DNA of 64,000 nt, taken from assembly GCF_036884655.1 (NCBI RefSeq), contig NC_088342.1, positions 13,843,501 to 13,907,500 on the forward strand, given 5' to 3'. This document shows positions 1 through 11,393 of this stretch, in pieces. Numbering within the stretch: position 1 is the first letter of the stretch; every line of letters begins with the position of its first letter. The position numbers were made by a program, and so were the translations under genes. Source of the DNA: Musa acuminata AAA Group (taxonomy: Eukaryota > Streptophyta > Magnoliopsida > Zingiberales > Musaceae). Under the pieces are notes generated by a model that was not told the DNA's origin, did no database searches, and saw only the letters and a list, made by a program, of their open reading frames with translations.

Positions 1-2
1 GT

Positions 3-2720
3 ATAGAGTTGTGGCATAGGCAATTGGGACACATGAGCGAGAAGGGGCTACAAGCTCTTTCCAAGAGAGAGGTATTACCAGACCTCAAAGGTATACATCT
101 GAACCCTTGTATTGATTGTTTGATTGGTAAACAATATAGAGTTTCATTTGCTAGTGCTGCTTTGTTTAGAAAAATACATGCCTTAGACCGTGTTTATACA
201 GATGTATGTAGTCCTTTGAGGATAAAAACTCCTGGTGGATCTGTTGATGTTCTTGGTATAAGTGGTGCACTTTATTTTGTCACTTTTATAGATGATTTTT
301 CCAGGAAAGTTTGGGCCTATGCTTTGAAGACCAAAGATCAGGTTATTAATGTCTTCAAAGAGTTTCATGCCAGGGTTGAAAGGGAGACAGAAAGGAAATT
401 GAAATGCATAAGATCAGATAATGGTGGTGAGTATACAAGATTGTTTAATGACTATTGTAGGTCACATGGGATCTAACATGAGATGACAGTTCCTGGTACA
501 CCTCAGCATAATACAATTGTAGAGAGGATGAACCACACCATCATGGAAAAGATCAGATATATGCTTTCACAAGCCAAGCTACCCAAAAGGTTTTGGGATG
601 AGGCTTTGAGGACTGTAGTTGATGTGATCAACTTATCACCATGTACAACCCTAGATGGTGATGTTGCATAGTATGTATGGTCAGGAAAAGATGTTTCCTA
701 CAAGCATTTGAGAGTATTTGGTTGTCGTGCATTTGCACATGTTCCAGATAATGAGAGGTCAAAGTTGGATGGTAAGTCTAAAGAATGTATTTTTCTTGGT
801 TACTCACATGATCAGTTTGGTTACAGGCTTTGGGATCCAGAAAAGCAGGAGGTGTTCAGAAGTAGAGATGTAGTCTTCTTTGAGGATCAAACCTTTGAGG
901 ATTTGAAGAAGAAGGCACCGGCCGAGAATTCTGCAGAAAGATTAGCAGATTGTGACCCAGTTATTCCTCCAGTATATCAGGGTGATGGGGGAGATGTGCA
1001 GGAAGATAGTGTAGAGTCTGATGTTGATCTACCTGCAGGATATGTTGAGCAAGAAGAAGTAGGAGAGCAAGTTCCAGCAGAACCTTAGTTAAGAAGATCT
1101 TCTAGACAATGTCAACCTTCTAGAAGATACTCTACAGATGAGTATGTGATGCTTACTGATGCAGGTGAACCAGAGAGTTACCAGGAAGCAGTTGAAAGTG
1201 AGCAAAAAGAGAAGTGGTTAGTTGCTATGCAGGAAGAGATGGATGCTCTTCAGAAGAACCAAACTTATGATTTGGTGCTGTTACCAAATGGAATGAAGGC
1301 CTTAAAGAACAAGTGAGTTTTTAGGTTGAAGACTCAAGAATATTGTTCTCAACCAAAGTACAAAGCTAGATTGGTTGTGAAAGGCTTTGGTCAAAAGAAA
1401 GATATTGACTTTGAAGAGATTTTCTCTTCTGTTGTTAAAATGTCTTCTATTCGTGTTGCTTTTGGTATTGCTATTAGCTAGGACTTGGAGGTTGAGCAGT
1501 AAGATGTGAAGACAACTTTCTTTCATGGTGATTTGGAGGAGGAAATTTATATAGAGCAACCAGAAGTCTTCAAAGTCAAAGGTAAAGAGAACTTTGTCTA
1601 CAAATTGAAGAAGAGCTTGTATGGGCTAAAGCAAGCTCCAAGATAGTGGTACAGAAAGTTTGATTCATTTATGATAGAAAATTGATACAAAAAAATGGCT
1701 TCAGATCATTGTGTGTACATCAAATGGTTTGGTGAGGATTTTATTATTCTCTTACTTTATGTTGATGACATGCTTATTCTTGGGAAAGATATATCTAAAT
1801 TTGACAGGTTGAAGAAGGAACTGAGTGAGTGTTTTGCAATGAAAGATATGGGGCCAGCAAAGCAAATACTGGGCATGCGGATTTCTCATGATAGAAAAAT
1901 TAATAAGATTTGGTTGTCACAAGAGAAATACATCGAGAAAGTATTAGAAAAGTTCAATATGAGCAATGCTAAGCCAGTTGGTTCTCCTCTTGCAGGTCAC
2001 TTCAAGTTGTGCTTAGAACAGAGTCCGTCAAGTGATGAGGAGGAGAAAATGCAAAATGTTCCTTATGCTTTAGCAGTTGGAAGTTTAATGTATTCAATGG
2101 TATGTACGAGGCCAGACATCGCATATGCAGTGGGTGTTACTAGCAGATTTCCTACAAATCCAGGCAAAGAGCACTGGGTAGCAGTGAAGTGGATTTTTAG
2201 ATATCTCAGAGGGAGCTCTAAGGTTTGTTTAAGCTTTGGAGGTGGACCACCTGTGTTGACAGGTTACACAGATGTAGATATAACAAGAGATATAGATATG
2301 AGGAAATCTACTTCAGGTTATGTACTTATTTTTGCAGGGGGAGCTGTGTCATGGCAATCCAGGTTGCAAAGGTGTATTGCTCTTTCTACCACAGAAGCAG
2401 AATATATTACTACTATAGAGGTATACAAAGAAATATTATGGATGAAAGAATTCTTACAAGAATTGAGTCTGAAACAGGAAAATTATATGGTGCATTGTAA
2501 CAGCCAGAGTGCCATCCATTTGTGTAAGAACCCAATGTTTCATTCCAAATCAAAGCATATAGATGTCAGATACCACTGGATTCGAAATGTATTTGAAGAG
2601 AAGCAGTTGCAGCTTCAAAAAATTCATACAGATGACAACGGAGCAGACATGTTGACGAAGACCTTACCAAAAGAAAGACAAGAGATATGCCGACAGTTGA
2701 TCGGCATGACTTTACATTGA
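3..2720 (+). pseudogene. A1 pol remnant: integrase, RT, RNase H (multiple stops)
   Basis: The segment begins in the GAG-pre-integrase/zinc region (WHRQLGHM, then CIDC near 111-120). It continues through an integrase core with Asp in YTDVC, Asp in RSDNGGEY and Glu in the VERM motif, so the DDE triad is still readable. RT follows from about 1190, with LYVDDMLI near 1757-1780, then RNase H with STTEAEY near 2385 and the tail ERQEICRQL. It ends at TGA 2718-2720. In-frame stops interrupt it at 474-476, about 669, 1086-1088, near 1315, near 1480, near 1500, near 1645 and near 1682. The longest open piece is 1695-2720 (341 codons), covering the second half of RT and RNase H. No functional product is expected. 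Confidence 0.9.
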
Positions 2721-2762
2721 GGAGTCATGGGACAACCTCCCTTATGGGCTGAAGGGGGAGGT

Positions 2763-3372
2763 TGTTGGGCTGGCAGCCCAAATTGGGTTCAGCCCATGGT
2801 GGGCTTTATCAGCCCACAACCCACACCCCTTTGACCTATCCCTAGATCAATATAAGGGGGGTGTGGTGGCTACGTTTTAGAGGTAGAAAATATGCAGAAA
2901 GAGGCAGCAACGAGTGTAGCAACATTGACATCCTCGCAGCAGTAAAGAGGAGAAGAAAAAGGGTAGAAAAACAAGAGAAAGACAGGAAAAAAGACAAGGA
3001 CAATGCAGAGAGACTGTTCTTAATCATCTAGTAGTGTTCTTATCTCAGGTTAGATCAAATCTACAGTAGACACTTGCTGTAATTACTTGGGGAGGTTTTA
3101 GATATTGTGGGCAGTGACGTAATCCTTATATCCCAATTACTCTCTTGTGGTTGTTGCTAGGGTTTTGGGCAAGAGATTGAGATTTATATATTTATTATTC
3201 TCATAGTGGATTATCTCTAGTTTGTCCCGTGGTTTTTACCCTTCACATTGAAGGGGTTTTCCACATATATCTTGGTGTTATGTTTGATTATGCTTCTATT
3301 TAATTCCGCTGTGTATTATGGTTTTCTAGTATTTGTTCATATAGAAAATTATTCCTTATTATATCCCCTTCA
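2763..3372 (+). repeat. 3' LTR of A1
   Basis: It starts TGTTGGGCTG directly after the purine tract GAAGGGGGAG and ends ...TTATATCCCCTTCA. Both ends match the LTRs of A2 and A3 in reverse complement. A TATA-like stretch (TATAAGG, near 2851) lies in the expected U3 position. Flanking bases right of 3372 are AGATA, whose partner copy is outside the window. Confidence 0.88.
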
Positions 3373-3914
3373 AGATAGACGTTACTATCTGGTTCATGAC
3401 TTTCTTTTTGTCTGCAGGATTTTTTTCCAAGTCAACAATTACTATTCAGCAACGTTAGAAATTTCATATGGTGATCAACTTTATAACTCAGCGTAACAGT
3501 CATTTGTTCGATGACCGAAGCTAGCAAACATTGGAGGAGCAATAGATTTGTTTGAAGGGATAATGGCAGTGTTAAGTCGAAGAGAGGAGAGGCCTTTAGG
3601 GTCACTGATTAAGAGACTAACGTGGAAGGTGACCCCTTGTGCGTGGCTGCCTAACTTTGATGCTAGATATTTATCTAAGGTCACCTTTGGTTATCTTCTT
3701 TAGGGGACAATTTAAGTTGCTTTATTCCGTTTTTCTAACTATAAGGATGTGCATGATATTGTGAAGAATATTAATAGGAACATTTCTGATATTTCAATCC
3801 CAATCGATAACTAGTAATATCTCCTCTTCGTTAGGAGAATCAAATTAGTAGTTGACCTAAATCAGATTCACATTCTATCATGTTGTGCTAACACAGACGA
3901 AGTTATGGCATTAC
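3373..3914. other. Unassigned intergenic DNA
   Basis: I recognise no domain, RNA gene or repeat here. Short open frames on both strands have no family resemblance that I can support. Confidence 0.5.
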
Positions 3915-4150
3915 ATGCTTGATAGTTCTTCAGGATTAGAACCTGAGAATTTGTTCCGGCTCAAATCCAGCATATGAAGATGCTTCAAATTTCCAAACAC
4001 TCTCCAAATTGATCCATTCAATCCGTTATGACTCAAGGAAGGCTAGTGCTGTGGTAAATGAGTGTGACTCTTGCAAATTGGTGCCTCACTGATCGGGTTA
4101 TGCCTACTATACCCCAAGTCTACTGCTGGTGGAAAATGCGTCTCTTGCTC
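3915..4150 (-). pseudogene. LRR receptor-like protein relic
   Basis: Read on the minus strand, a stretch near 3930-4030 gives LRR consensus pieces including GNLKHLHMLDLSRNKFSGS. It aligns with the intact-frame segment GKMKHLHVLDLSKNNLSGS of the RLP pseudogene at 12.4-12.6 kb. Surrounding sequence is frameshifted and has stops. It is probably a decayed tandem relative of the larger RLP gene. Too little remains to say more. Confidence 0.65.
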
Positions 4151-4302
4151 TGTTTTTTTTTTTCCTTCCCAAACAAAAACAGAATATATTAGCTAAACCG
4201 TGAAGGTACAAAAAAAAAAGAGGTCAGAGCACAAAAAGATATGCCAATTGAGTGATGAAAAAGTTTTGCAATGTGTTAAGGAACAGGTGGTGGCTTTGAG
4301 AG

Positions 4303-5125
4303 TATATAAAAAAAAAAATATTTCTATTCTGTTGAGGAAAATCCTCTATTCTATTGAGGAAATTTTTTTCCTCCTATAATCTGTATAAATAGGAGAGAGA
4401 TTAATGTATTTAAGCTTTTTCACTTCTTCAATAAAGCTTCTTCAATAATTATTCTTATCTTCTATTCTTTTTATTATGGTATCAGAGCAGTAAGAAAAGC
4501 GAAGCTTCGCTCTTGCCTTTGGCCAGCGACCAACGCCGTTGAGAAAAGCAAAGCTTCCCTCTTGCCTTCGGCCAGCGACCAACGTCGCTGCAGCCACATT
4601 CCTAAGAAGCTCCAATCCTTATCTTTCTCACCGCGGTAGCCTTCGCTGATTTGCCAACAGTCGGCAAACTTAAGGAGAATGAAGGGCAGACTTAAGGAGA
4701 ACAAAGAGAACGCCTGTGCTCTCATAATAATAGTAATCACAACAGTAGCAGCGACATGCTCTTGCCCTACTCATGAAGCATCTCACTTGTAAACCATTTT
4801 TTGCATCGATCCAAGATTGCCTGTGCCCTCACAACAACAGTAGCAACGATCTGCTCTTGCCCTGCTCATGAAGCCTCTCACTTGTAAACCATTATTTGCA
4901 TCGATACAAGATTGCCTGTGCCCTCACAACAACAACAATCACAACAGTAGCAGCGATCTGCTCTTGCTCTACTCATGAAGCCTCTCACTTGTAAACCATT
5001 CTGCGGGGGCATGATAGAAGATAAAATTTTCTCAACTATACGAGGAAATCTTTCTATTATGTTGCTTTTTCACTTTTTCAATAAAACTTCTTTAATAATT
5101 ATTCTTATCTTCTATTCTTTTATTA
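4303..5125 (+). mobile_element. TRIM-like short LTR retrotransposon related to family B
   Basis: The order is: LTR (about 4303-4476), PBS (TGGTATCAGAGCAG at 4477-4490), short internal region with no gag or pol, purine tract GCGGGGGCA, second LTR (5012-5125). Both LTRs end in the same text around TTATCTTCTATTCTTT. Total size near 0.8 kb is typical of TRIM elements. The LTR core (CTGTTGAGGAAAATCCTCTA, CTGTATAAATAGG), the purine tract and the LTR start TGATAG closely match Copia B at 6873-11392. The 5' LTR has lost its clear TG start and the 3' LTR has an internal deletion. No convincing target duplication was found. Confidence 0.7.
4739..5000 (+). repeat. Tandem repeat in TRIM internal region (3 units, about 95-107 bp)
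   Basis: Units start at 4739, 4834 and 4941 with ACAACAGTAGCA. Each continues through TCATGAAGC, CTCTCACTTGTAAACCATT and, in the first two units, TTGCATCGAT. The units differ by a few bases. A second short duplication lies just upstream (AAGCTTC...GGCCAGCGACCAACG at about 4502 and 4550). Confidence 0.8.
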
Positions 5126-6867
5126 GAATCTATATATATTAACTTGATACCATCTTGTGCAGCAATCTTGAGTCCATCCCGCAACACTATAGCTTCACAA
5201 TAGAGGATGCTCTTTTCTTCAACACACCTGTATTTAGCTAATAAGGAATCACTAGTATCACTACTTATGAGAAATCTCAAACAGCCTAACTCTATCTCTT
5301 TATAGGATCAATCACAATTAAACTTTACCCATTCTGTTTGTGATCTACACTAAGACACATATCAATGATTTTGCCCATGCTCACAGCTATCCGGTTGCTT
5401 GGCCATATCATAAGCCAACACTAAAGCCATAATCTTATAGAAAAGAATCTTATTCCTCACCTGCCACAACCACCGTAAGGTAGTGGTAATAATAGCCTAA
5501 AATGCCAATCCAGGATGACCCAATCTGCATACCCTTGTTAACCCATTCCCTCTCATGTCAAGCTTGAAAGGAAAGGAAGTGAACCTCAATTAGATTCTAT
5601 AACTCGCATGCAAACAAACATTCAAAGAAACAAAGTAAGATCAACTTAGATACCTTACAATAAAAAGGACATAATAAAGTATCACACACACCCAGCCTAC
5701 CAAGATAGTCGGACATGGAGTGACGACGGTGCAAAAGCTTCTAATAGAATACCCTTACCCTTGATAGCACCGGAAGCTTCGCTAATCTATGCCATCGATC
5801 CCTAGTAGACAGAAAATTATTATTTTGACAATGCAAATACCTATACGCAGACTTCAAGAAATTAAACCTCTCTCATTATGCTTTTATAGCTAGAAGGCTT
5901 CATGTGACACAAAGGCAAGATCCATTCGGCTAATAATCTCAAAAATCACATTCTCAAATAAAGATTGCAGCTTGGGTAAATCCCAACACCCATTACAAAA
6001 TAAAATCCAAAACCGTACAATCACTTTGCATTTCAGAAATATTATAAAAAATCAGCTTCAAGCACATAAGCACATCCAAAATCTATAAATCTAAGAAAGT
6101 TTTAATAGATGAACCATTACTTATAAATATAGAGAATCCATCATGCAATATTTCAAAAATAGATAAATCTTCAAGACCAACTATCCTTAGTAAAATGTTG
6201 GATATTTCAATAATCAACATTTCCATATTTAGCTCGTACTATCTCAAACCACAAACTATTAGAATTGTTCAAATATTCTAATATCCTCCTCCCCTACAAA
6301 GCGAACTTCAAATTATCCAAGTCCTTAATGCCTAGCCTCTCTTACACTTCTCCGAAGGTAAGAGATATAAGTCATGAGAGTCTTCACCACCATATCATAA
6401 GAACTTTCTAACTAACTTCATCACCCCATCAAGAATCGTATTTAGCATCTAGGAGACACGCAAAGAACGAAGAAGGATATAATTCAACATAGAGTTAATT
6501 AGTACAATTCTATTCTCTTACGAAAAAGATCTCCCTTGACAAATATCAATCTGATCCAAAACTGGCTAAACCATACCAACAAGATAGGTTTGACTTATTC
6601 TTCTAGGGGCAATAATGGTGCTCAAATACTTCAAAGAGAAGCTCCCCTCCTAAATGAAAAATGATTATATATATCTTTTTTAATAATTCTATTAGTGTTC
6701 CTAGGGAAGAAAACTTCATACTTAAATTAATGTTCTGATTCATGATGATCTTATAGGTGTGAAAAATTTTCCTAATAGTGTGACGCAACCTTTTGTTTAC
6801 CTTCTTAATAAAGAAGAATAGCATCTACAAACATATGGTGATAAATCTTAAACTAGCATTTGAAGTT
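5126..6867 (-). pseudogene. LINE ORF2 remnant, C-terminal half (RT end to RNase H-like)
   Basis: Translated on the minus strand, this starts inside a non-LTR retrotransposon reverse transcriptase. The catalytic FVDD-type box reads F-V-D-A (6821-6834), so the second Asp is lost. About 300 bp on comes a block resembling the LINE region 'GR..LI.S.L.YI..RSL' (about 6430-6560). At 5092-5280 a block like the plant LINE RNase H domain follows (EAIVLRDGLKIA...IDSN). Several stops and frameshifts lie between. The other half of the same element lies at 11394-12000, across Copia B. The product is not functional. Confidence 0.75.
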
Positions 6868-6872
6868 AAAAG

Positions 6873-7044
6873 TGTTAGAAAATAAATAGATAAACAAGTC
6901 GTAGAAGAAGTTGATTATTATTAACATATCCCCCTTCCTTTTATACAGGTTAGAAGAGAGAATTTTCCTCAACAGGTTAGAGGATTTCCCTTAACAGAGT
7001 AGAGAGATTTCCTCAAACAGTTAGGGAAATCTCATCTACTATCA
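6873..7044 (-). repeat. 3' LTR of Copia B
   Basis: Plus-strand ends are TGTTAGAAAATAAATAG and CATCTACTATCA. It matches 11222-11392 closely. The main difference is a short insertion (TACTTATA region) in the right copy and several substitutions. A TATA-like box (TATAAAAGG on the minus strand) is present near 6937-6945. Confidence 0.9.
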
Positions 7045-10000
7045 TGCCCCCGCAAGATGGTGCTCCTATCAAGGAGGCCAATCTTGGACTGATGTAATGC
7101 AAAAAGTTTACGAGCTAGAGGCTTCGTGAATGAGTCGGCCAATTAATCAGCCGTATGAACATGAGAAACACGAAGTTGATGGCGGACAACTTGATCGCGT
7201 ACAAAGTGGAAGTCGATAGCAATATGTTTCATGCGGGAGTGAAATACCGGATTAGCGCACGGATAGGTAGCTCCAATATTATCACAATATATTATAGGGG
7301 TGGAATCGATGTTGAGTTCCTAGAGTAGATTCGTGATCCAATTGAGCTCTGTAGTGGTAGTGGCAATGGCACAGTATTCAGCTTCAGTTGTAGACCGGGC
7401 GACTATCTTTTGCTTCTTAGAACTCCAACTGATTGGATGAGCACCAAGGAAGATAATATACCCCGATGTGGATGTTCTATCATCAAGATTACCTACCCAA
7501 TCAACATCGGCAAAGGCATGAAGATGAAGTGGAGAGTGTTTACGAAAAAAGAGTCCATGATTTAGGGTCCCTTTAAGATATCGCAGAAGTCCATGATTGA
7601 GTGAAGGTGGTGGGTTCAACATTGGGGGATAAGGAATTCATGATAGCTTGTAGGTTAAGTACCTGGCGAGGTTTAAAAATACCATTATTAGAGCGAGTGG
7701 TCATATGATGATTGGAGACTACATGATTAGGAGGTGATGTTGGGTGAGGATCTGTGGCACAAACCGGGTCAAGTGGAGACACGTTAGGGGCACTTGGGCG
7801 AGAAGGAGGTAAAGAGGATGGTTGTGTTTTGGAACATATTGCCCCATCAATTGGGGAAGAGTGGAGTGGAGTAGGAATAGAGGAAACAGGCAAGTGTTGA
7901 ACTGGAGTGATATAGTGCGGATCAGGAGGGGAGGAAGTAGACGAAGTCATGGGAGGCTCATCCGAGTGGTCCAAAGGTATACTCCAGTGAGATAGTGAAG
8001 TGGTCCGTATGGCAGGATATATAAGGGTTTGGAAAGGAAAGTTAGACTCAACAAAGACAACGTGACATGATATAAAGATTTTGTGAGTGTGGAGATTATA
8101 GCAGCGGAAAGCATTATGTTTAAGTGAGTAACCAATAAAGACGCAAGGAGTAGATCGGGATGTTAACTTATGAGAGGCATAGGGACGTAACCAAGGATAA
8201 CATAAATAACCGAACACTCGGAGTTTACGAAGGTTAGGGGGTTTATGAAATAGTGTGTCAAAGGGGGACTGGTATTGTAGGACTGATGTAGGCATTCGAT
8301 TAATAAGGTAGACAGTAGTTTGAAAGGCTACTATCCAAAAAGTTGAAGGCATGGAAGTCTGATGTAGAAGTGTGAGTCCAGTTTCTACTATATGCCGATG
8401 TTTGCGTTCGGCATAACCAACTAGTTGAGGAGTATGTGGGGGAGACTTGAGGTGTTGAATGCCACAAGCTGAGAGATGGGATGCCAGGGCTTGATATTCA
8501 CTACCACCATCAGAGTAGACCGTTTTAATGGTAGATTGAAAATAGTTTTCGACCAACTTCTGGAAAGCGGAAAAAATGCGAGAAACGTTAGATTTATGGG
8601 AAAGAGGATATATCTATATGTACTTAGAAAAGTGATCTACAAAAACAACATAAAATTGGAACTTATCAAAAGATAAGATTGGAGCAAGACCCCAAACATC
8701 AGTATATATAATTTCAAAAGGTTTAGAGGAGGAAATGGAAGATGAGCCAAAAGGCTACCGATGACTCTTATTACTAAGACATGCATTACAATGCATTATA
8801 GAATTAGTGAACTTAAAACGAGGAAGAGAGTGACAAGAAAATAATTTCTGTTGAATAAAGGATGAGGGATGACCAAGCCAACGATGCCACACATCAACTG
8901 GAGCCGCAATAGAAGAATGAACAGTGGGCTGGGTTATTCGAGAGGCTAACGACCATTCGTAAATGTTGTCTTTATTCGGGCCTTGGACTAATGATGCCCC
9001 CGTGCTCAAGTCCTTAATAAGAAATGAATCAGGAAAGAATTCAATGGAAGTATTGTTATGTTTGCAAAATTGAGAAACAAAAATGAGGTTGCGTTTAATA
9101 TGAGGGGTGCATAAAACATCATCGAGGGTAAATATAATAGAGTCAGAATTAAGTGTTATGGAATCAATATGAGTTATAGGAAGTCCTTTACCATCACCGA
9201 TGATGATATCTTCATCGCCGCCATAGGGATTGTGAAGAGACAAATTCTGAAGATCAACGGTGATGTGATGAGAGGCACTAGAGTCGACAATCCAGTTGGA
9301 CTGGCTAGGTGTCGGAGTAGTTAGGAGATTTGCTTGAGGCTAGTGTGACGGAGTAGGGAGGCGGGGACGAGGCCGGCAAACTTTAGCTGAGTGGCCGACT
9401 TTGTCACACAGTTAGCAAACGACCCGTCTTTGATGGCTCAGTAGGGCAGGATGCCAAGATGGATGATGGCTAGAGTTGCCACTTTGCGAGAAGTGATGAC
9501 TAGGAGGATAGGAGGGGTGTTGCATGGAACTCACAGAATCAAGAGGCACATTAGCCAAACCTTGGGTGATGTTTGACGAGTAACGAGTGCTCTTCCGTTT
9601 AGACTTGTGATTGACTTGAGCTGTGACAGTCGATCTAGGCAGTTTGTCCACACGCTTCAAGTACCTCTCATAGTCAGTTAGCTTAACATAGAGATCTTCA
9701 AAAGAGACTGGCGAGTCGCGTGCCCGAATTGCAGCAGCCAATTCCTTGTAGTCGGTGTCAAGACCATTGAGGGTATGAATGACAACCTCTTCGTCACATA
9801 GGGAATGACCTATCAAAGCCAAGTAATCGATGATAACCTTGATATGTTGTAGATAATCAAAGATAGTACTTCCCTATTGTTTTGTCACCATAAGCTTGGA
9901 TAGAAGACTGAGCTTGCGAGTACGCGAATGATTTGCCAAGGTGGTTTGCAGTTTAGACCATGTATCGGTAGCTGTCACACATGAAGATATCAAGGGAGTA

Positions 10001-10329
10001 ACAGATCCAGCAACTGAAGCTTGAATAGCTTGGAGGATGAGACGATCTTGACGTAGCCATAGTTTGTGAGCTGGATTGGGTACTGGACTGGGATCTCCGG
10101 GGATGTTGAGCATGGTCGAAGGACAACTGAAAGAGCCATCATTGTAACCTAATAAGTTGTATCCAAATAAAAGATTAGAAAATTGAGCTCGCTAGGATGC
10201 ATAGTTGCCACCCTTTGATAACTTAAAGGGGATCAGCGTGGCAACATTGATGGAGATAAGCCTTGTAGAAGAATAAGAAGTAGGAGTCCCTATAGGAACT
10301 GAAACATCAGAAGAAGTGAACGAAGACAT
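7045..10329 (-). pseudogene. Copia B gag-protease-integrase-RNase H, RT missing
   Basis: The start at 10329 (MSSFTSSDVSV) is the first ATG after the leader. Gag has one stop (10192 region, probably Trp to TAG). The CCHC zone near 9360-9415 is degraded. The protease site reads D-S-S-A where DSGA is usual (about 9275). Integrase has WHRWLGH, CNAC, then Asp in YTDVW, Asp in YSDGGSEY and Glu in AERKHR. After the integrase linker (EPTTFTQS, about 7590) the text jumps straight into RNase H (LLRYLKGT, then STTEAEYCAIA near 7375), so roughly 1.2 kb of RT is absent. The tail LADSFTKPLARKL ends close to the purine tract. Open pieces are 7573-8556, 8755-9243, 9412-9822 and 9874-10113. Confidence 0.88.
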
Positions 10330-10342
10330 TTTTTTTTTTTTG

Positions 10343-11203
10343 TAGAAGCAATGCAGCGAACCTTGTGTGATACTCACGTCACACAAGGTGGAGAATGAGG
10401 GAGGGGGCCGCTGCTATAGATTGCTGCTTGCTGCAGCATATTGGGCAATCTACAACAGTGCCCAAAGCTGCCGGCAGCTGCTGTGGATTGATGCTTGCTA
10501 CAGCAGATTATAGAGGCTGTAGTTCGCCGGAAGATGGCCGTGAAAACTGCAGCGGTACTCAAGACTGCGGTTCGCTGGGAAATGGCTGCGAAAATCTGCA
10601 GCGATACTCAAGGAAACTGTAGTGAGAGAAATCTGCAACAATTAGGTGTATAGAGGAAAGCGGCAGCGAAAGCTGCTGCGGTAGAGGAAGGAAGATGCAG
10701 CTGTTGCGGCTGTTGCTGGCCGGGAAGCGGCTGCGATAGTGAAGGAGGAAGACACGGCAACCGTCGTTAAGCAAGGAAGACTGAGCGAGGAAGACACCGC
10801 CGTTGAGGAGGCACCGTTGTGTAGAGGGAAGCGGCAGCGAAAGCTGCTGCGGTAGAGGAAGGAAGATGTAGCAGTTGCGACTACTGTTGGCCGGGAAGCA
10901 AGGAAGACACTGCTGTTCACCGTTCACTGCTATTGAGGAAGCAGTGAGAGAATGTTTTCCTCCTTGCGTGGCGGCGATGGAGAGTGTCTGCTGTAGGTAG
11001 CAAATAGGAGAGGGAGCAAGGCCGACGAAGAAAAGCAAGACCAGTGATGAAGGAAGAGAAGGAGTGGATGAGCAGAGCCAAGACAATGCTCATTAGCACT
11101 GGCTCTAAATCCATGTCTTGGTGCTTCTTCAATGACTCCGCTTGAGGCAACGTGTTACTATGGCCGCTTGGCTAACACACGACGATACTACTGTCGTCAA
11201 GGA
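10343..11203 (-). other. Copia B 5' leader with duplicated module and stem-loop
   Basis: Between PBS and gag there is an 860-bp G/A-rich leader with no recognisable protein. A roughly 90-bp module beginning TGTATAGAGGAAAGCGGCAG (10647) is repeated at 10819. Just upstream of the gag ATG a perfect 10-bp inverted repeat (CCTTGTGTGA at 10361-10370, TCACACAAGG at 10379-10388) could fold with an 8-nt loop. Open frames in this stretch are low-complexity by-products. Confidence 0.7.
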
Positions 11204-11221
11204 GGAACTGCTCTGATACCA
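11204..11221 (-). other. PBS of Copia B
   Basis: The minus strand reads TGGTATCAGAGCAGTTCC, complementary to the 3' end of plant initiator tRNA-Met, with no spacer to the LTR. Confidence 0.9.
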
Positions 11222-11392
11222 TGTTAGAAAATAAATAGATAAACAAGTTGTAGAAGATTGTTATTAACATATCCCCTTCCTTTTATACTTATACAGGTTA
11301 GAAGGGAGAATTTTCCTCAACAGATTAGAGGATTTCTCTCAACAGAGTAGAGAGATTTCCTCAAACAGTTAGGAAAATCTCATGTACTATAA
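11222..11392 (-). repeat. 5' LTR of Copia B
   Basis: It matches the left LTR from TGTTAGAAAATAAATAG to TGTACTATAA. The terminal CA is mutated to AA. Target duplication AAAAG follows one base later. Confidence 0.87.
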
Positions 11393-11393
11393 A

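Larger units (their letters stand above)
1..3372 (+). mobile_element. Copia element A1 (Tnt1-like), 5' part outside window
   Basis: This is the right-hand part of a Ty1/Copia LTR retrotransposon read on the plus strand. It carries integrase, reverse transcriptase and RNase H, then a polypurine tract (2751-2760) and a 3' LTR (2763-3372). The domain order integrase before RT is diagnostic of Copia. Integrase and linker wording is closest, from memory, to tobacco Tnt1 (Tork lineage), and the LTR length near 610 bp also fits. The same family recurs on the minus strand at 12971-21174 and 21920-26809. The 5' LTR, gag and protease lie to the left of the window, so target duplication cannot be tested. 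The coding frame has many stops, so the copy is dead. Confidence 0.93.
6873..11392 (-). mobile_element. Copia element B (Ale/Retrofit-like), RT deleted
   Basis: This complete-ended Copia element is on the minus strand with short LTRs: 5' LTR 11222-11392 and 3' LTR 6873-7044. A PBS abuts the 5' LTR and a purine tract GCGGGGGCA abuts the 3' LTR (7045-7053). Gag, protease, integrase and part of RNase H are recognisable, but the RT is missing. Short LTRs and the integrase text (CGIQHLKSPPHTPQ, ERKHRHIVETGLTLL) point to the Ale/Retrofit lineage. The target duplication is AAAAG (6868-6872 and 11394-11398), with one extra A beside the right LTR. It sits inside a LINE RT. Confidence 0.9.

Noticed and set aside
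3481..3684. Minus-strand 67-codon open frame, possible small gene
   Set aside because: No similarity to anything I recognise, no upstream or downstream exon signals, and it sits between transposons.
4739..5000. CRISPR-like spaced repeats
   Set aside because: Units are nearly contiguous tandem copies inside a plant retrotransposon, without spacers of constant length or cas genes.
11204..11221. tRNA-like sequence at the PBS sites
   Set aside because: Only 12-18 bp complementary to the tRNA 3' end are present beside LTRs. No cloverleaf can be drawn.
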